Of a stretch of DNA of 64,000 nucleotides, positions 34,885 through 44,927 are shown piece by piece (within the stretch, counting starts at the first letter, position 1; each line of letters starts with the position of its first letter). The notes beneath the pieces were generated by a model that was not told the DNA's origin, ran no database searches, and saw only the letters and a program-made list of their open reading frames with translations. Source of the DNA: Singulisphaera sp. GP187 (GTDB lineage Bacteria; Planctomycetota; Planctomycetia; Isosphaerales; Isosphaeraceae); contig NZ_FSRB01000001.1 of assembly GCF_900129635.1 (NCBI RefSeq), positions 1,155,501 through 1,219,500 on the forward strand. Direction: 5' to 3'. A program made the position numbers and the translations under genes.

Positions 34885-37800
34885 ATGAGGCGGCTCCTCG
34901 CGAGGTGCGATGCTTTCATCGCGTTCATATCGTTCTCGACGGGTTGGAGGTCTCATCCCTTGCGTCGATTCTTCACGCCGCTGCTCATCCTGGGCTGCCT
35001 GATGAGCCTGCTCCTCTCCTGTTTCAGCAACGTGCTCTTTCGCGACCAGCAATTCTCTTATCGCGATGCGGCTCACTATTACTATCCGCTCTATCAGAAG
35101 GTTCAGAAGGAGTGGGAGGCAGGGCACTGGCCACTCTGGGAGACGGAAGAGAACGGGGGGATGCCGTTGCTGGGCAACCCGACCGCGGCCGTGCTCTATC
35201 CGGGCAAAATCCTCTATGCGGTGTTCCCCTATGCCTGGGGAGCGCGGCTCTATGTGGTGGCGCACACCGTGCTCGCCTTCGTGGCGATGCTCGCCCTGAT
35301 GCGGTCCTGGGGCACAAGCTGGACCGGTTCGACCGTGAGCGCCTTGTCTTACGCGTTCGCGGCGCCGATCCTGTTCCAGTACTGCAACATCATCTTCTTG
35401 GTGGGGGCGGCCTGGACGCCGCTCGGCTTCCGCGCGTCCGATCGCTGGCTGAGGCGCGGAGAACGGATGGGGCTGCTCGAACTGGCCGTAGTCCTCTGCC
35501 TGCAGACACTCGGGGGGGATCCGCAGTCCACCTACATCACGGGCGTCTGCGCTGTGGGTTACGCCTTCGCCTTGACCTGGCTCAGAGGCCGCACGACGCC
35601 TTGGAAGATTCGGACCGGACAGGTCGTCGCCCTGGCCGTCGTGCTCGCGATCGGCTATGTGGCGATCGTCCTCGGCCTGGCGATTCTCTTGCCGACGTTT
35701 CGAGAACGACACATCCCGCCCCTGCCGCTGTTCTGGATGCCATGGGCGCCTTTGGTGGTGCTCGTCGTCTGGGGGCTGATCGGCGCGGTCCTCGTCGTTC
35801 GCTCGCTCCGCGGGAGGCGAGAATCACTCCTGGTGCCGATGCTCACCGGGTTGGGGAGCGCGGGGATTCTGGCCGGTCTGCTCGCCGCAGCGCAGCTCTT
35901 ACCGGTCCTGGAATTCACCCGTCGGAGCGGCCGAGCGGCCGGCGGAGGCCCGCATGATATCTACCCGTTCAGCTTGGAGCCGCTCCGCCTTTTCGAACTG
36001 ATCTGGCCGAATGTCTACGGGTCGAATTTCTCTGGGAACCACCACTGGATGGCCCTGATTCCCTACCTGAGCCAACACGCCAACATCTGGGTGCCTTCGC
36101 TGTACATGGGCGGGTTGACTCTGATCCTGGCGCTCGGCGTGTTTGGCTTTCGGAACGGCCCTCCCTGGCGGGGCTGGCTGTCGGCGATTGCGTTGCTCAG
36201 TCTCCTGGCGAGTATGGGGGAATACACCAGCCCCATTTGGTGGGCGCGTCAGGTCCCGGCCTTTGCTGAGAAGCTCGGTCCTCTCGACCCCCAAGATGTT
36301 GCGGCCCTGCGTGTGGACGGAATGCTTCGCGATGGGGATGGGGGGATCTACTGGTTACTGTCGACCTTACTCCCCGGCTTCCGCCAGTTCCGCTACCCGA
36401 GCAAGCTTCTGAGCTTCACCGCGCTGGCGGTCGCGGGACTGGCCGGGCTCGGTTGGGATTCGGTGCTCGTTCGGCTGAGACGCAGAACGGCGACGGTGGC
36501 CACGATACTCCTCGTGCCGAGCACGGCGGCGCTGGCCATCGTCCTGATCCGCCGCTATCAAATCATTCAGGCCTTGACCGCGGGGGCCGCCACGCAGAAA
36601 TCCATCTTCGGGCCATTCAACCCGCAAGGCGCGTACGATGAGTTGCTCTGGTCCTTGATCGCCGGGACGGTCACGTTTGCGCTTTCGCTGGTCCTGGTCC
36701 TGAAAGGCCACCGTGCACCGAAACTGGCGGGCGCACTCGCGCTCGTGCTCGTCACCGCCGACCTGGCACTGGCCAATTCGCGGTATATCTTCACCGTTCC
36801 TCAATCGTTGATGGACGCCACCCCCAAGCTTGTCGAATTGATCGAACAAGCCGAGCGGGATCGCCCGCAACCCTCGCCGACACCGTTTCGCGTGCATCGG
36901 ATGCCAATCTGGGATCCGTACATCTGGCGTGAGGAAGCCGCTTCCGATCGCGTGGCCGACTTCGTGACCTGGGAACGGAAAACGATCCAGCCGAAGTACG
37001 GCGTGCCGTATGGAATCCAATACACGCTGACCATGGGAGTCGCCGAGCTCTACGACTATGAATGGTACTTCGGCGGATTCCGGCAGACGCTCGACACCGA
37101 GGTGGCGAAGCGATTGCAAACGCCACCAGGCCAGCAGGTTGTCGTCTACCCGCGCCGCGCTTTCGACCTCTGGAATACGCGTTACTTCGTGCTTCCCTCT
37201 CTGCCCAACGGTTGGAATGACGAGCACCGTGGGTTCGCGGCCTTTCTCGACGATTCCGAGCTGATCTATCCTCCCCCAGACCTGTTCAAGGGGCCGGGGG
37301 GCGAGCAGCGTCAGAAGGATTGGGTCACGAAAGAGGACTATCAGCTCTATCGGAATCGCAAGTGTTTTCCGCGTGCCTGGCTCGTCCACGAGGGGAAACC
37401 GATCAAGCCGGTCACGGGGATGGACCGGACTGACCGCGAGGGGCCGATGCTCGAGATCCTCTTCGAGAACGATCATTTCTGGTATGACCCGAACCTCCGG
37501 GTCTACGACCCGAGTCGGATGGCCTGGGTGGATAGCGACAGGCTGGATGAGCTCCAGCCCTACCTCGGCCAGGGCGCTCCGGGGGCCGGCGAAACGGTGA
37601 CGATTACCAAGTACGGCGAACAACGGGTTGAACTCGACGCCGTTCTCGAACGTCCCGGGCTGGTCATTCTGGCCGACGTGTTTTATCCCGGTTGGCGGCT
37701 CACCATCGACGGCAAGCCGGCACCGATTTATCGAGCCAACCGCTTGATGCGTGGCGCGGCCGTGCCCGCGGGCCCGCATCACCTGGTTTATACTTATGAG

Positions 37801-37929
37801 CCCGATTCGTTCCGAACGGGGAGCCGAGTCTCCCTGGCGGGGCTCGCCCTCCTGGCGATTCTGGGCGTCGTCTTCCTCCGCCGACCCATTTCCAGGCGGC
37901 TCGTGATGCCCGAGGCGCTTGCCTCGTGA
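34885..37929 (+). CDS. large YfhO-like membrane protein
   Basis: This roughly 1014-residue membrane protein has about 12 spans in its first two thirds, with the early signature DQQFSYRDAAHYYYPLY and GGMPLLGNPTAAVLYPGK typical of YfhO/GT-C-like proteins. The soluble C-terminal third ends with LADVFYPGWRLTIDGKPAPIYRANRLMRGAAVPAGPHHLVYTYEP, the conserved YfhO tail, and a last span. YfhO proteins are linked to glycosylation of lipoteichoic acid or other glycans; a GT-C role here is inferred. No ribosome binding site is clear near the ATG at 34885; a GTG at 34813 is an upstream alternative. Confidence 0.8.
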   Translation: MRRLLARCDAFIAFISFSTGWRSHPLRRFFTPLLILGCLMSLLLSCFSNVLFRDQQFSYRDAAHYYYPLYQKVQKEWEAGHWPLWETEENGGMPLLGNPTAAVLYPGKILYAVFPYAWGARLYVVAHTVLAFVAMLALMRSWGTSWTGSTVSALSYAFAAPILFQYCNIIFLVGAAWTPLGFRASDRWLRRGERMGLLELAVVLCLQTLGGDPQSTYITGVCAVGYAFALTWLRGRTTPWKIRTGQVVALAVVLAIGYVAIVLGLAILLPTFRERHIPPLPLFWMPWAPLVVLVVWGLIGAVLVVRSLRGRRESLLVPMLTGLGSAGILAGLLAAAQLLPVLEFTRRSGRAAGGGPHDIYPFSLEPLRLFELIWPNVYGSNFSGNHHWMALIPYLSQHANIWVPSLYMGGLTLILALGVFGFRNGPPWRGWLSAIALLSLLASMGEYTSPIWWARQVPAFAEKLGPLDPQDVAALRVDGMLRDGDGGIYWLLSTLLPGFRQFRYPSKLLSFTALAVAGLAGLGWDSVLVRLRRRTATVATILLVPSTAALAIVLIRRYQIIQALTAGAATQKSIFGPFNPQGAYDELLWSLIAGTVTFALSLVLVLKGHRAPKLAGALALVLVTADLALANSRYIFTVPQSLMDATPKLVELIEQAERDRPQPSPTPFRVHRMPIWDPYIWREEAASDRVADFVTWERKTIQPKYGVPYGIQYTLTMGVAELYDYEWYFGGFRQTLDTEVAKRLQTPPGQQVVVYPRRAFDLWNTRYFVLPSLPNGWNDEHRGFAAFLDDSELIYPPPDLFKGPGGEQRQKDWVTKEDYQLYRNRKCFPRAWLVHEGKPIKPVTGMDRTDREGPMLEILFENDHFWYDPNLRVYDPSRMAWVDSDRLDELQPYLGQGAPGAGETVTITKYGEQRVELDAVLERPGLVILADVFYPGWRLTIDGKPAPIYRANRLMRGAAVPAGPHHLVYTYEPDSFRTGSRVSLAGLALLAILGVVFLRRPISRRLVMPEALAS

Positions 37930-38014
37930 GACTCAAGAAGTCTGCCGTCGCCGGTGGTCTTGATGGATTTCTTTCACCGAGGCCACCGCAACTTCCTTCA
38001 ATCCTTTGAGGTCG

Positions 38015-38725
38015 ATGATGAGACGAATGCCCGCCTTGGTTCTCCTTGGACTCGCGGTCCTGACGACTCCGACCTGGGGCCAGACGCCCAAACAACCCAA
38101 GGTCGCCCCCGGTCCCAGTGAACCCGATTGGGATGTCGTTCTGAAGCAAAAGTACGGGTTGTCGATGTTTGCGGACTTGCTCAACCCGGTGAAAACGACC
38201 GTCGAAGCGACTCCCGGCCTGTTCAAGAAGGCGGGGGCGGGGCCGGTGGTGTATCGACCGGCGATCGCCCTTGGGCTGGTCACCTTGAATCGGGGTGGCT
38301 GGTATGCGCCGACCAAGGACGACCACGCTCCCGAGAAACACGAGCTGTGGTCATATACTTGGAAGAATACGACCGAGGACGTGGAAACGGGCAAGCGGCT
38401 TCCGCCTCCCTTGGCGGCCGGCTCGACCACGTCGTTTGAGCCGGGAGAGAAGCCGTTTGGTCTCTGGGTCTCGAACGACGGGCTGAAAGATAGCCTGGTT
38501 TTCACCCAGCCGCGTCTCGTCGCAGCGAACAACCCGCGGCTCGCTCCTCAGCCTTACAAGATGATGATCTACCCGAATCGCGACTTGAAGACGGGCAAGC
38601 TGGTTCCGCACAGCTATTTGATCGGCTGGGAGTATTCGACCAACGACGACTTTCAGGACATCGTCTGCGTGGTCGAGAATGTCGACTTGGTGGCCGAGGG
38701 ATCGGCTTCGAGCACCGAGAAATAG
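38015..38725 (+). CDS. secreted protein of unknown function
   Basis: This 236-residue protein has a signal peptide (about residues 1-22, PALVLLGLAVLTTPTWGQ). The mature part ends with a beta-rich region, KPFGLWVSNDGL through YLIGWEYSTNDDFQDIVCVVENVDLV. That tail resembles the acidic, Asp-rich end of DUF4114-like exported domains, but the match is only by eye. GAGG lies just before the tandem ATGs at 38015 and 38018. It is probably co-oriented with the YfhO-like gene but has its own gap of 85 bases. Confidence 0.65.
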   Translation: MMRRMPALVLLGLAVLTTPTWGQTPKQPKVAPGPSEPDWDVVLKQKYGLSMFADLLNPVKTTVEATPGLFKKAGAGPVVYRPAIALGLVTLNRGGWYAPTKDDHAPEKHELWSYTWKNTTEDVETGKRLPPPLAAGSTTSFEPGEKPFGLWVSNDGLKDSLVFTQPRLVAANNPRLAPQPYKMMIYPNRDLKTGKLVPHSYLIGWEYSTNDDFQDIVCVVENVDLVAEGSASSTEK

Positions 38726-38853
38726 ATCGCGGCTTACCCCGGGTTGTACGACGTGGACAGCTCGGAACACTCTGTCAATAGTTTTTGTTGGCAAAATATG
38801 TTGATTTGGTTCTGCACACGAAGCGAACCGCTTCGTCCGCGGAAATCGTGAAA

Positions 38854-38889
38854 GGCTCCATCCCCGCTGCAACGGCCGGGGATGGAGCC
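38854..38889 (-). terminator. terminator hairpin between convergent genes
   Basis: GGCTCCATCCCCG (38854-38866) and CGGGGATGGAGCC (38877-38889) form a perfect 13-pair stem with a ten-base loop. On the minus strand it is followed by TTTCACGATTT, 24 bases after the stop of the large membrane protein gene. It can also stop plus-strand transcripts from the secreted-protein gene. Confidence 0.7.
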
Positions 38890-38912
38890 TCTCGAGTTGT
38901 GACGATCCCGGC

Positions 38913-41900
38913 TCAAGCCGAGGGCTTGGCCGCACCCTCTTCCTTGGGCTTTTCCGGGGTTGGCGGGTCCGTCGGCGGATTGACCTTGGGTTCGGCCGGG
39001 GCCAGTTTATCGGACTCCGGTTTGGACGTGGCTTTCTCGTCCTCGGTGTTGGCCTTGGGAGTTGTGCCCTCGGTCTCGTCGGAGGCCTTGGCCAGGGGAG
39101 GGACCGACTTGCCCATCTTTTCCAGGTAGTAGGCGATGACGGGGCGAGTCGGCAGGTTAGGCAACAAGGTCAGGGCCGCGATAAATTCCTCGGCCGACTG
39201 GGTGGACTCGCCGGATTCGAGCTCGCAGAGTGCAAGCTCGTTCGTCCAGTTTGCCTGGTTCGTCAATTTTCCAGGCAGGCTCATGAAGAGCGTGCTGGCC
39301 GGCTTCGCATCGCCGTGAAGCAGCGACGTGCCCGCCCCGAGGGCGGCGAAACTTCGCTCGAGGCGAATCTGCCTGATGGCGTAGTTTCTCCAGAGGGAAC
39401 CCGCATAGCCGTAATTGCCGAGCAAGAAGTAGACGCGTCCCTGGCGGTAGGCCGGGGTTCCTGGCTCCGACCCGAGGGTGGGATCGTCAATGGTGGTGCT
39501 CGGCGCCAGGATGTCGAGGGCCTTCTCGGGTTGGCCGGTGTCGCAATAAAGGTCGATCAGGAGCGGTTTCACGGTGTTGACCGCGACATTGACCTGAAGC
39601 GCCTCTTCCAGTTCCTGGATCGCCAGCCCGGGGGCTCCCTGGTTCATGGCGAAGTCCGCGCGATTCATGGGGCTCGCCTGTTGCTCGGCGAGCATTTCCG
39701 CCAGCCCGTCTTGAATCTGCTTGATCTGGTTATTGAGCAGGTTGTATTGCTGGGTCAATCGGCTCTGGAACTCCTGAGTTTCCTGATCCGCATGCGCGAT
39801 GGCCGCCTGGAGGCGGTCGCGGGCCAGGTCAAAGAAGTTGATGGACATGTAGAGTTCGAAGAGCTCGAGATTGAGGCGGAACAGCGCCAGCCGCTCCTCG
39901 CGCAGCTTGGGAGGAGGGGTTGTCTGGATCGCGAAATTGAGCGAGGTGAGCCGCTGGCGTAATCGATTCATGAGCAATCGAGGCTGGAGCGGCACCCGAC
40001 TCACGGCCTCGCGATTCTCCGGAGTCAGCTTGACGCCGACCAGCAACGCGGATTCTTGAACCATCAGGTCGCGATAGGCTCGGCTCAAGATCCGATACGC
40101 CTGGGTGTCGTCCGGCTTTCGGCTGAGCGCGATCCTCGCTTCACGGATCGCCAGGAGACAGTGGGCCGGATCCGGGAGCGGTAGGGTTTCCGAGTCGCTC
40201 GGTTGGCCCTGCAACCAACGCTCCGCCGCCTCGGTGTGGGGTTGCGGATAGGCACCGAAGCGATTCTGAAAGATCTCGTCCATCCGGCCCACCGGGGTGG
40301 GCGGGCGGTCAAACGGGGGGAGGGCCTTCGCCGACTGATAGGCAAGGGTTTCGGGATTGAGCCGGGACGATTCGAAAAAGGCGAGGTCTCCCGCCGGCGC
40401 ATCCGCGCGGCCGAACATGACCACGCTGCCATCATCGTAGAACGGGATCCAGTTCGGGCTCTGCATCAGGCCCCGATAGGTCTTCGGCGCGGTCGTCGGC
40501 TCAATCATCACGGCGCTGATCGAGAACCGGTCGAGGAGCGGTTTCCAGGTCTTGACCGCATCGTCCGCCAGTGCCAGGCGGATCTGCTGCAACTCCTCCT
40601 GAAGCGCTTGCGGGTAGAGGTGGGTGCGACCGTCGATGAACGGTCGCTGTTGGGGGGAAGCCCGCCAGATCAGCGAATCGCCCTGCAGCCGAGTCGTGTT
40701 GAGGATATGGCCTTGGATTTTCGCGGACCGAAGATAGTCGGCCGCCTCGAAGGCAAAGTCGTCAGGGTTGAAGCCGAACCCAAAAACGTTGTCCCCCACC
40801 GCCCGGCCGTAGCCGGTCAGGCCTTTGGCCACCAGGAGAAAGACCAGAAGGATCGTCACGAATCGGCCGCCGGTCGACCAGATCGACCAACTCCGTCCCA
40901 ATCGGCCTTCGACCCCAAACCGGTCCTGATACCACTCCTGGCCGTTCAACATCAGCGTGGCCGCGAAGACGATCGCGAACAAGCTGCCGAACCGAATGTA
41001 GAGGGCCCAAAGGAACGCCATGACCGCGAAGGTCAGGAATCGACTGACCGAGAACCGCTTGCGATTGAGCGCGAACGAGGCGAGGCCGATGAGGACGATC
41101 GCGAAGTAGAAGGCGATCAGCACCATCCAGATCGAACCCCCTCGCGCGGGATCACGCCCGCGAATCCCTTTGCCGAAGTACGAAAGCTGCTCGCTCGAGA
41201 CGATGCCCCCCGCGGGCTGGAAGAGCTGCAGGAACGGTTCCGCCGCGGCGAGATAGGCCAGGTGCCAGGACGGGTTGATCAAGCAGACCGCCGCGCAGAT
41301 TCCCAACACGCTCAGTCCGCGACTGAAGGGGAGGGGATCCGCTTCCGACTTGGGGCTCGTCGCTCGGAATCGGCGGCCGATGACCGTCGCCGCGAGCACC
41401 AATAGGCCGATCAGGAACGAGTCGCTGACATTGGCCCAGAGCAGAAAGAGGGGGACCAACCCATAGGTCGCCCGCGGACGACCGAGGTTGATCGCACGGT
41501 GCAAGAGCAGCAACTCAATCGCCAGGAAGAGTTGCCCCCAGGTATCCGGCGAGACCGACGCCGGCCCCGCGATCCCACCGAGCATCACGCCCAACGGGCT
41601 GTAGACCGCCCCTAGCGCGAGGGTGGCGCAAACGGCCGACCACCACAAGCCCGGACCCGAGCGGCGAATCCCGAGGAGGACGAGCAACGTCGCTACCCGA
41701 GCCAGGGCTGTCAAGCCGACCAACGCCCCCGCGCCCACCTGTTCGGAGCGACGCGTGGGCGAGATCACGTCATTATTGTCGGGAGGAACCAGGCGGAACG
41801 CGCCGTCGTAGAGCAGGGCATGGCTCCATTGGAAGAGCCAGGGGATGTTGATCCAACGTTTGCCTTGCATCGTATACGAAAAGGGGTCCGTGACGAGCGG

Positions 41901-42170
41901 GACCGGAACCCCCTTGGCCGCGATGACCTGCCCGGCCTTGAGCTGCGACCAGATCGAGGAGTGGGAGATCTTGTTGGCCGAGGCGACGAAGACCAGCAGG
42001 ACGACACCGAGAACGACATAGAGGTCGTAGTAGGCGTTCCACTCGCGCACCCGCTCCCCAGTCCAAGGTTCAGGCGCGGGGGGGGGCGACTCGGCGACCG
42101 CCGCTGCATCGACGGAGGAGGCCGATTTTCCGGACTCGGAGCGGGATACAGGCGTTTCGGGTTGGGTCAT
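38913..42170 (-). CDS. large membrane protein with periplasmic TPR-like region
   Basis: This roughly 1085-residue protein starts with a Pro/Ser/Ala-rich cytoplasmic stretch, then about ten membrane spans (about residues 50-460) resembling GT-C/O-antigen-ligase-like planctomycete proteins, with FSYTMQGKRWINIPWLFQW after the first span. A long soluble region follows with helical repeats, including an ALSRKPDDTQAYRILSRAYRD unit and an AIQELEEALQVNVAV / GQPEKALDILAP pair typical of TPRs. The last 50 residues are Pro/Lys/Glu-rich and probably disordered. Function is unknown; envelope glycan or wall assembly is a guess. Confidence 0.72.
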   Translation of the reverse strand: MTQPETPVSRSESGKSASSVDAAAVAESPPPAPEPWTGERVREWNAYYDLYVVLGVVLLVFVASANKISHSSIWSQLKAGQVIAAKGVPVPLVTDPFSYTMQGKRWINIPWLFQWSHALLYDGAFRLVPPDNNDVISPTRRSEQVGAGALVGLTALARVATLLVLLGIRRSGPGLWWSAVCATLALGAVYSPLGVMLGGIAGPASVSPDTWGQLFLAIELLLLHRAINLGRPRATYGLVPLFLLWANVSDSFLIGLLVLAATVIGRRFRATSPKSEADPLPFSRGLSVLGICAAVCLINPSWHLAYLAAAEPFLQLFQPAGGIVSSEQLSYFGKGIRGRDPARGGSIWMVLIAFYFAIVLIGLASFALNRKRFSVSRFLTFAVMAFLWALYIRFGSLFAIVFAATLMLNGQEWYQDRFGVEGRLGRSWSIWSTGGRFVTILLVFLLVAKGLTGYGRAVGDNVFGFGFNPDDFAFEAADYLRSAKIQGHILNTTRLQGDSLIWRASPQQRPFIDGRTHLYPQALQEELQQIRLALADDAVKTWKPLLDRFSISAVMIEPTTAPKTYRGLMQSPNWIPFYDDGSVVMFGRADAPAGDLAFFESSRLNPETLAYQSAKALPPFDRPPTPVGRMDEIFQNRFGAYPQPHTEAAERWLQGQPSDSETLPLPDPAHCLLAIREARIALSRKPDDTQAYRILSRAYRDLMVQESALLVGVKLTPENREAVSRVPLQPRLLMNRLRQRLTSLNFAIQTTPPPKLREERLALFRLNLELFELYMSINFFDLARDRLQAAIAHADQETQEFQSRLTQQYNLLNNQIKQIQDGLAEMLAEQQASPMNRADFAMNQGAPGLAIQELEEALQVNVAVNTVKPLLIDLYCDTGQPEKALDILAPSTTIDDPTLGSEPGTPAYRQGRVYFLLGNYGYAGSLWRNYAIRQIRLERSFAALGAGTSLLHGDAKPASTLFMSLPGKLTNQANWTNELALCELESGESTQSAEEFIAALTLLPNLPTRPVIAYYLEKMGKSVPPLAKASDETEGTTPKANTEDEKATSKPESDKLAPAEPKVNPPTDPPTPEKPKEEGAAKPSA

Positions 42171-42425
42171 CAGATCAGTCGCGGCTGGGGATGAGTGACG
42201 AAAGATGGCGCGCACGCCGTAAGAGTCGAAGCGAGGTCACTATGCTAGAAGCCCTTCACAGGCGCGGTCAAGGGGGATGGATGATTCCCATCAAGGTCTC
42301 GTTCGTCGGTCCGTTGACTTCCGATTCGCCTAATCTAGAATGCGAGGGTCCAAGAATTGCGAGAAGATTGAGTTAAGCTGTGGATGAGTGCGGGAATTTA
42401 ATGTCCGTGGGCCGCGAGTTCGCGA

Positions 42426-43142
42426 ATGAGAATACTCACTGCCATTCCTGTTCACAATGAAGAGGCTCACCTTGAGTCCGTTCTGACCGAGGTGCTTCGC
42501 TTCAGTGAGGACGTTCTCGTCGTGGACGATGGTTCCACCGACCGAACTCCCGAACTGCTCCGGAACTTCGCGTCCATTCAGGTGATTCGGCACCCCAAGA
42601 ACCTCGGGTACGGCGCGGGGCTCCGCAGCGCCTTCGAGCGTACGCTCGAAGGGAAGTACGACGGGTTGGTCACACTCGACTGTGATGGCCAGCATGAGCC
42701 CTGTCGGATCCCTGAAATCGCCGCGCACCTGGATCAGGCGGACATCGTATCGGGGAGTCGATATCTGCAAATCTTCGACCCGAGTCAGATCCCGCCCGAA
42801 GAGCGGCGGCGGATCAACGTCGAAGTGACGCGCTGGCTCAATGAGTGCCTCGGACTGAACGTGACCGACGCGTTCTGCGGCTTCAAGGCCTACCGGGCCT
42901 CGGCGCTCCCGGCGTTCGAGATCACGGACCTCGGTTACGCCATGCCGCTTCAGGTCTGGGTCCAGGCGGTGGCGCATCGATTGTCCATCCTTGAGGTGCC
43001 CGTTCCCTTGATCTATCTCGACGAGTCCCGAGCCTTCGGGGGGGCCCTCGATCAGGCCGACTATCGTTTGAATCATTATCGCTCGGTCTTTCACGACGCG
43101 ATGCACCGCGCGGGCCTTGAAGTTTCCGGGGGATGTCGTTGA
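42426..43142 (+). CDS. glycosyltransferase family 2 (DPM1-like)
   Basis: A 238-residue single-domain GT-A glycosyltransferase. It shows AIPVHNEEAHLESVL, VVDDGSTDRTPELL, NLGYGAGLRSAF, and the metal-binding TLDCDGQH (DxD region), then SGSRY. It lacks the C-terminal membrane spans of GtrB-type enzymes, so it resembles soluble dolichyl-phosphate-mannose-synthase-like proteins that act on a lipid carrier at the inner membrane. Its stop overlaps the next start by ATGA. The donor and acceptor are not known. Confidence 0.88.
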   Translation: MRILTAIPVHNEEAHLESVLTEVLRFSEDVLVVDDGSTDRTPELLRNFASIQVIRHPKNLGYGAGLRSAFERTLEGKYDGLVTLDCDGQHEPCRIPEIAAHLDQADIVSGSRYLQIFDPSQIPPEERRRINVEVTRWLNECLGLNVTDAFCGFKAYRASALPAFEITDLGYAMPLQVWVQAVAHRLSILEVPVPLIYLDESRAFGGALDQADYRLNHYRSVFHDAMHRAGLEVSGGCR

Positions 43143-44755
43143 TGAGCACGCACCGCCTGCGGGCCCCTTCAGACGACGGAGCCTTGCTCGCGGTTCCCCC
43201 CTTGGGCGAGGCGGCCCCGGTCACCGCGGACAATGTTGAACGATTGGGACGCTGGGACTACGACTTCCAAGGAAGACGCTCCAGCCGGCTCCGTGGCCAA
43301 GTCCGCTCGCAGGTCCTCAAAGGGGCCCGCGACTACCTCGCTCGGCTCGGTCTCGATCTTCCGAGTCCGACCGACCCCTCTGCCCCGTTGGTTGTGACCG
43401 GGCACCAACCCGAGCTTTATCATCCGGGGGTCTGGGTCAAGAATTTCGCGGTCGCCGCGCTCGCCAAACATCAGCGCGGGACCGGCCTGAATTTCATCGT
43501 CGACAACGACCTGCACAAGTCGTCGACGATTCGCGTGCCCCAGAAGAGTGGCGACGGTGGTCTGCACGTCCAGCGGGTCGAGTACGACCAATGGACGGGA
43601 GATCTCCCGTTCGAAGACCTGAATGTGAAAGATGAAGGTTTGTTCGAGTCGTTCGGGACTCGAGTTCGCGAGGTTTTGACCGACTCGGTGGCCGACCCCT
43701 TGATCGATACGTTCTGGCCCTTGGTGCTCAAACGGAGGGAACAGACCAGGCGCCTCGGCTTGCGGTTCGCCGCGGCCCGCCGCGAGCTCGAAGGTTCGTG
43801 GGGGGTCCACAACGCCGAGATCCCGCTGAGTGCCGTTTGTGAGACCGAAGGGTTTCTTTGGTTCGCCTCGCACATCCTGGCGGATCTGCCCCGGTTCCAG
43901 ACCGTGCATAACGAGGCCCTGGCTCGTTATCGCGCTCGCTATCAAATTCGGAGCCGGCATCACCCGGTTCCCGCGCTCGGTCGTCAGGATGAGTGGCGTG
44001 AGGCCCCGTTTTGGGTCTGGCGCGGGTCGGAACCGCGACGTCGCTCGCTCTTCGTCCGGCAACTCCCCCGAACCATGGAACTTCGCGCGGGGGGAGAGGA
44101 TCGACCGTTCCTCGAACTGCCGCTCGGACCCGATCGGGACGCCTGCTGTGCGGTGGAACAATTGTTGAACTTGCCGGCACAACGAATTCGCCTGAGAACG
44201 CGGGCGCTCACGACCACGATGTTCGCGCGGCTCTTGCTCGGTGACCTGTTCGTCCACGGCATCGGCGGCGCGAAGTACGATGAGCTCGGCGACGAGATCA
44301 TCCGCGGGTTCTTCGCCATCGAGCCCCCCGACTATCTGACGCTCTCGATGACCCTCTGGCTTGGCCTGGGTCTCGACCCGGCCGGTGCGGAACGGCTAGC
44401 GGCGCTCAATCGCGGCCTCCGCGACCTGACCTACAACCCCGATCGCCACCTTGCGGACCGGACGCCCGCGCTGCAGGCGTTGGTGGCCGCGAAACAGGCC
44501 GCGATCGCCTTGCCGATCGGGTCGCACCACGAGCGTCTCAGACGATTCCAAGAGATCCGTCGGCTGAATGAATCGCTCCAGATCGGGGTGAATTCGGTCC
44601 GCGATCAGTTACAAGCAGAGCAAGCACGCATGGTGGCAGTTGTCGGTCGAAATCAGGTGGCGCGGAACCGAGAATATGCGTTTGTGCTGCATTCCGAGCG
44701 TCGATTGCACGAAGTGATGGTTGGATCGATGGCCCTGCCTGCGTCGGGTGAATGA
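43142..44755 (+). CDS. BshC-like protein
   Basis: The 537-residue protein resembles BshC, the putative cysteine-adding enzyme of bacillithiol synthesis. PLVVTGHQPELYHPGVWVKNF corresponds to the BshC VVTGQQ-x-GLF start, FIVDNDLHKSSTIRVP matches the position of the FWIAxEDHDFxE segment, and a C-terminal coiled region (RRLNESLQIGVNSVRDQLQ) fits too. The nucleotide-binding Rossmann core is only partly conserved by eye. It overlaps the GT2 gene by four bases (GGGGGA upstream of 43142). No bshA or bshB is in the window, so another ligase-like role is possible. Confidence 0.55.
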   Translation: MSTHRLRAPSDDGALLAVPPLGEAAPVTADNVERLGRWDYDFQGRRSSRLRGQVRSQVLKGARDYLARLGLDLPSPTDPSAPLVVTGHQPELYHPGVWVKNFAVAALAKHQRGTGLNFIVDNDLHKSSTIRVPQKSGDGGLHVQRVEYDQWTGDLPFEDLNVKDEGLFESFGTRVREVLTDSVADPLIDTFWPLVLKRREQTRRLGLRFAAARRELEGSWGVHNAEIPLSAVCETEGFLWFASHILADLPRFQTVHNEALARYRARYQIRSRHHPVPALGRQDEWREAPFWVWRGSEPRRRSLFVRQLPRTMELRAGGEDRPFLELPLGPDRDACCAVEQLLNLPAQRIRLRTRALTTTMFARLLLGDLFVHGIGGAKYDELGDEIIRGFFAIEPPDYLTLSMTLWLGLGLDPAGAERLAALNRGLRDLTYNPDRHLADRTPALQALVAAKQAAIALPIGSHHERLRRFQEIRRLNESLQIGVNSVRDQLQAEQARMVAVVGRNQVARNREYAFVLHSERRLHEVMVGSMALPASGE

Positions 44756-44927
44756 GTTCTGTCGAAAAAAACGGCAAAAACTCCGCCCTTGATTGCGGCG
44801 AACCCCTCAGTTTGGCCTTAGAATAATTGATGAGAGGGCATCAATGAGGCAACGGCTCCGGTCGAGCGGTTCGATCCTCCGCCCCGCTTCGAGTTCCAGG
44901 CGGCGCGTCTCCAAGGTGGTCGTCCCG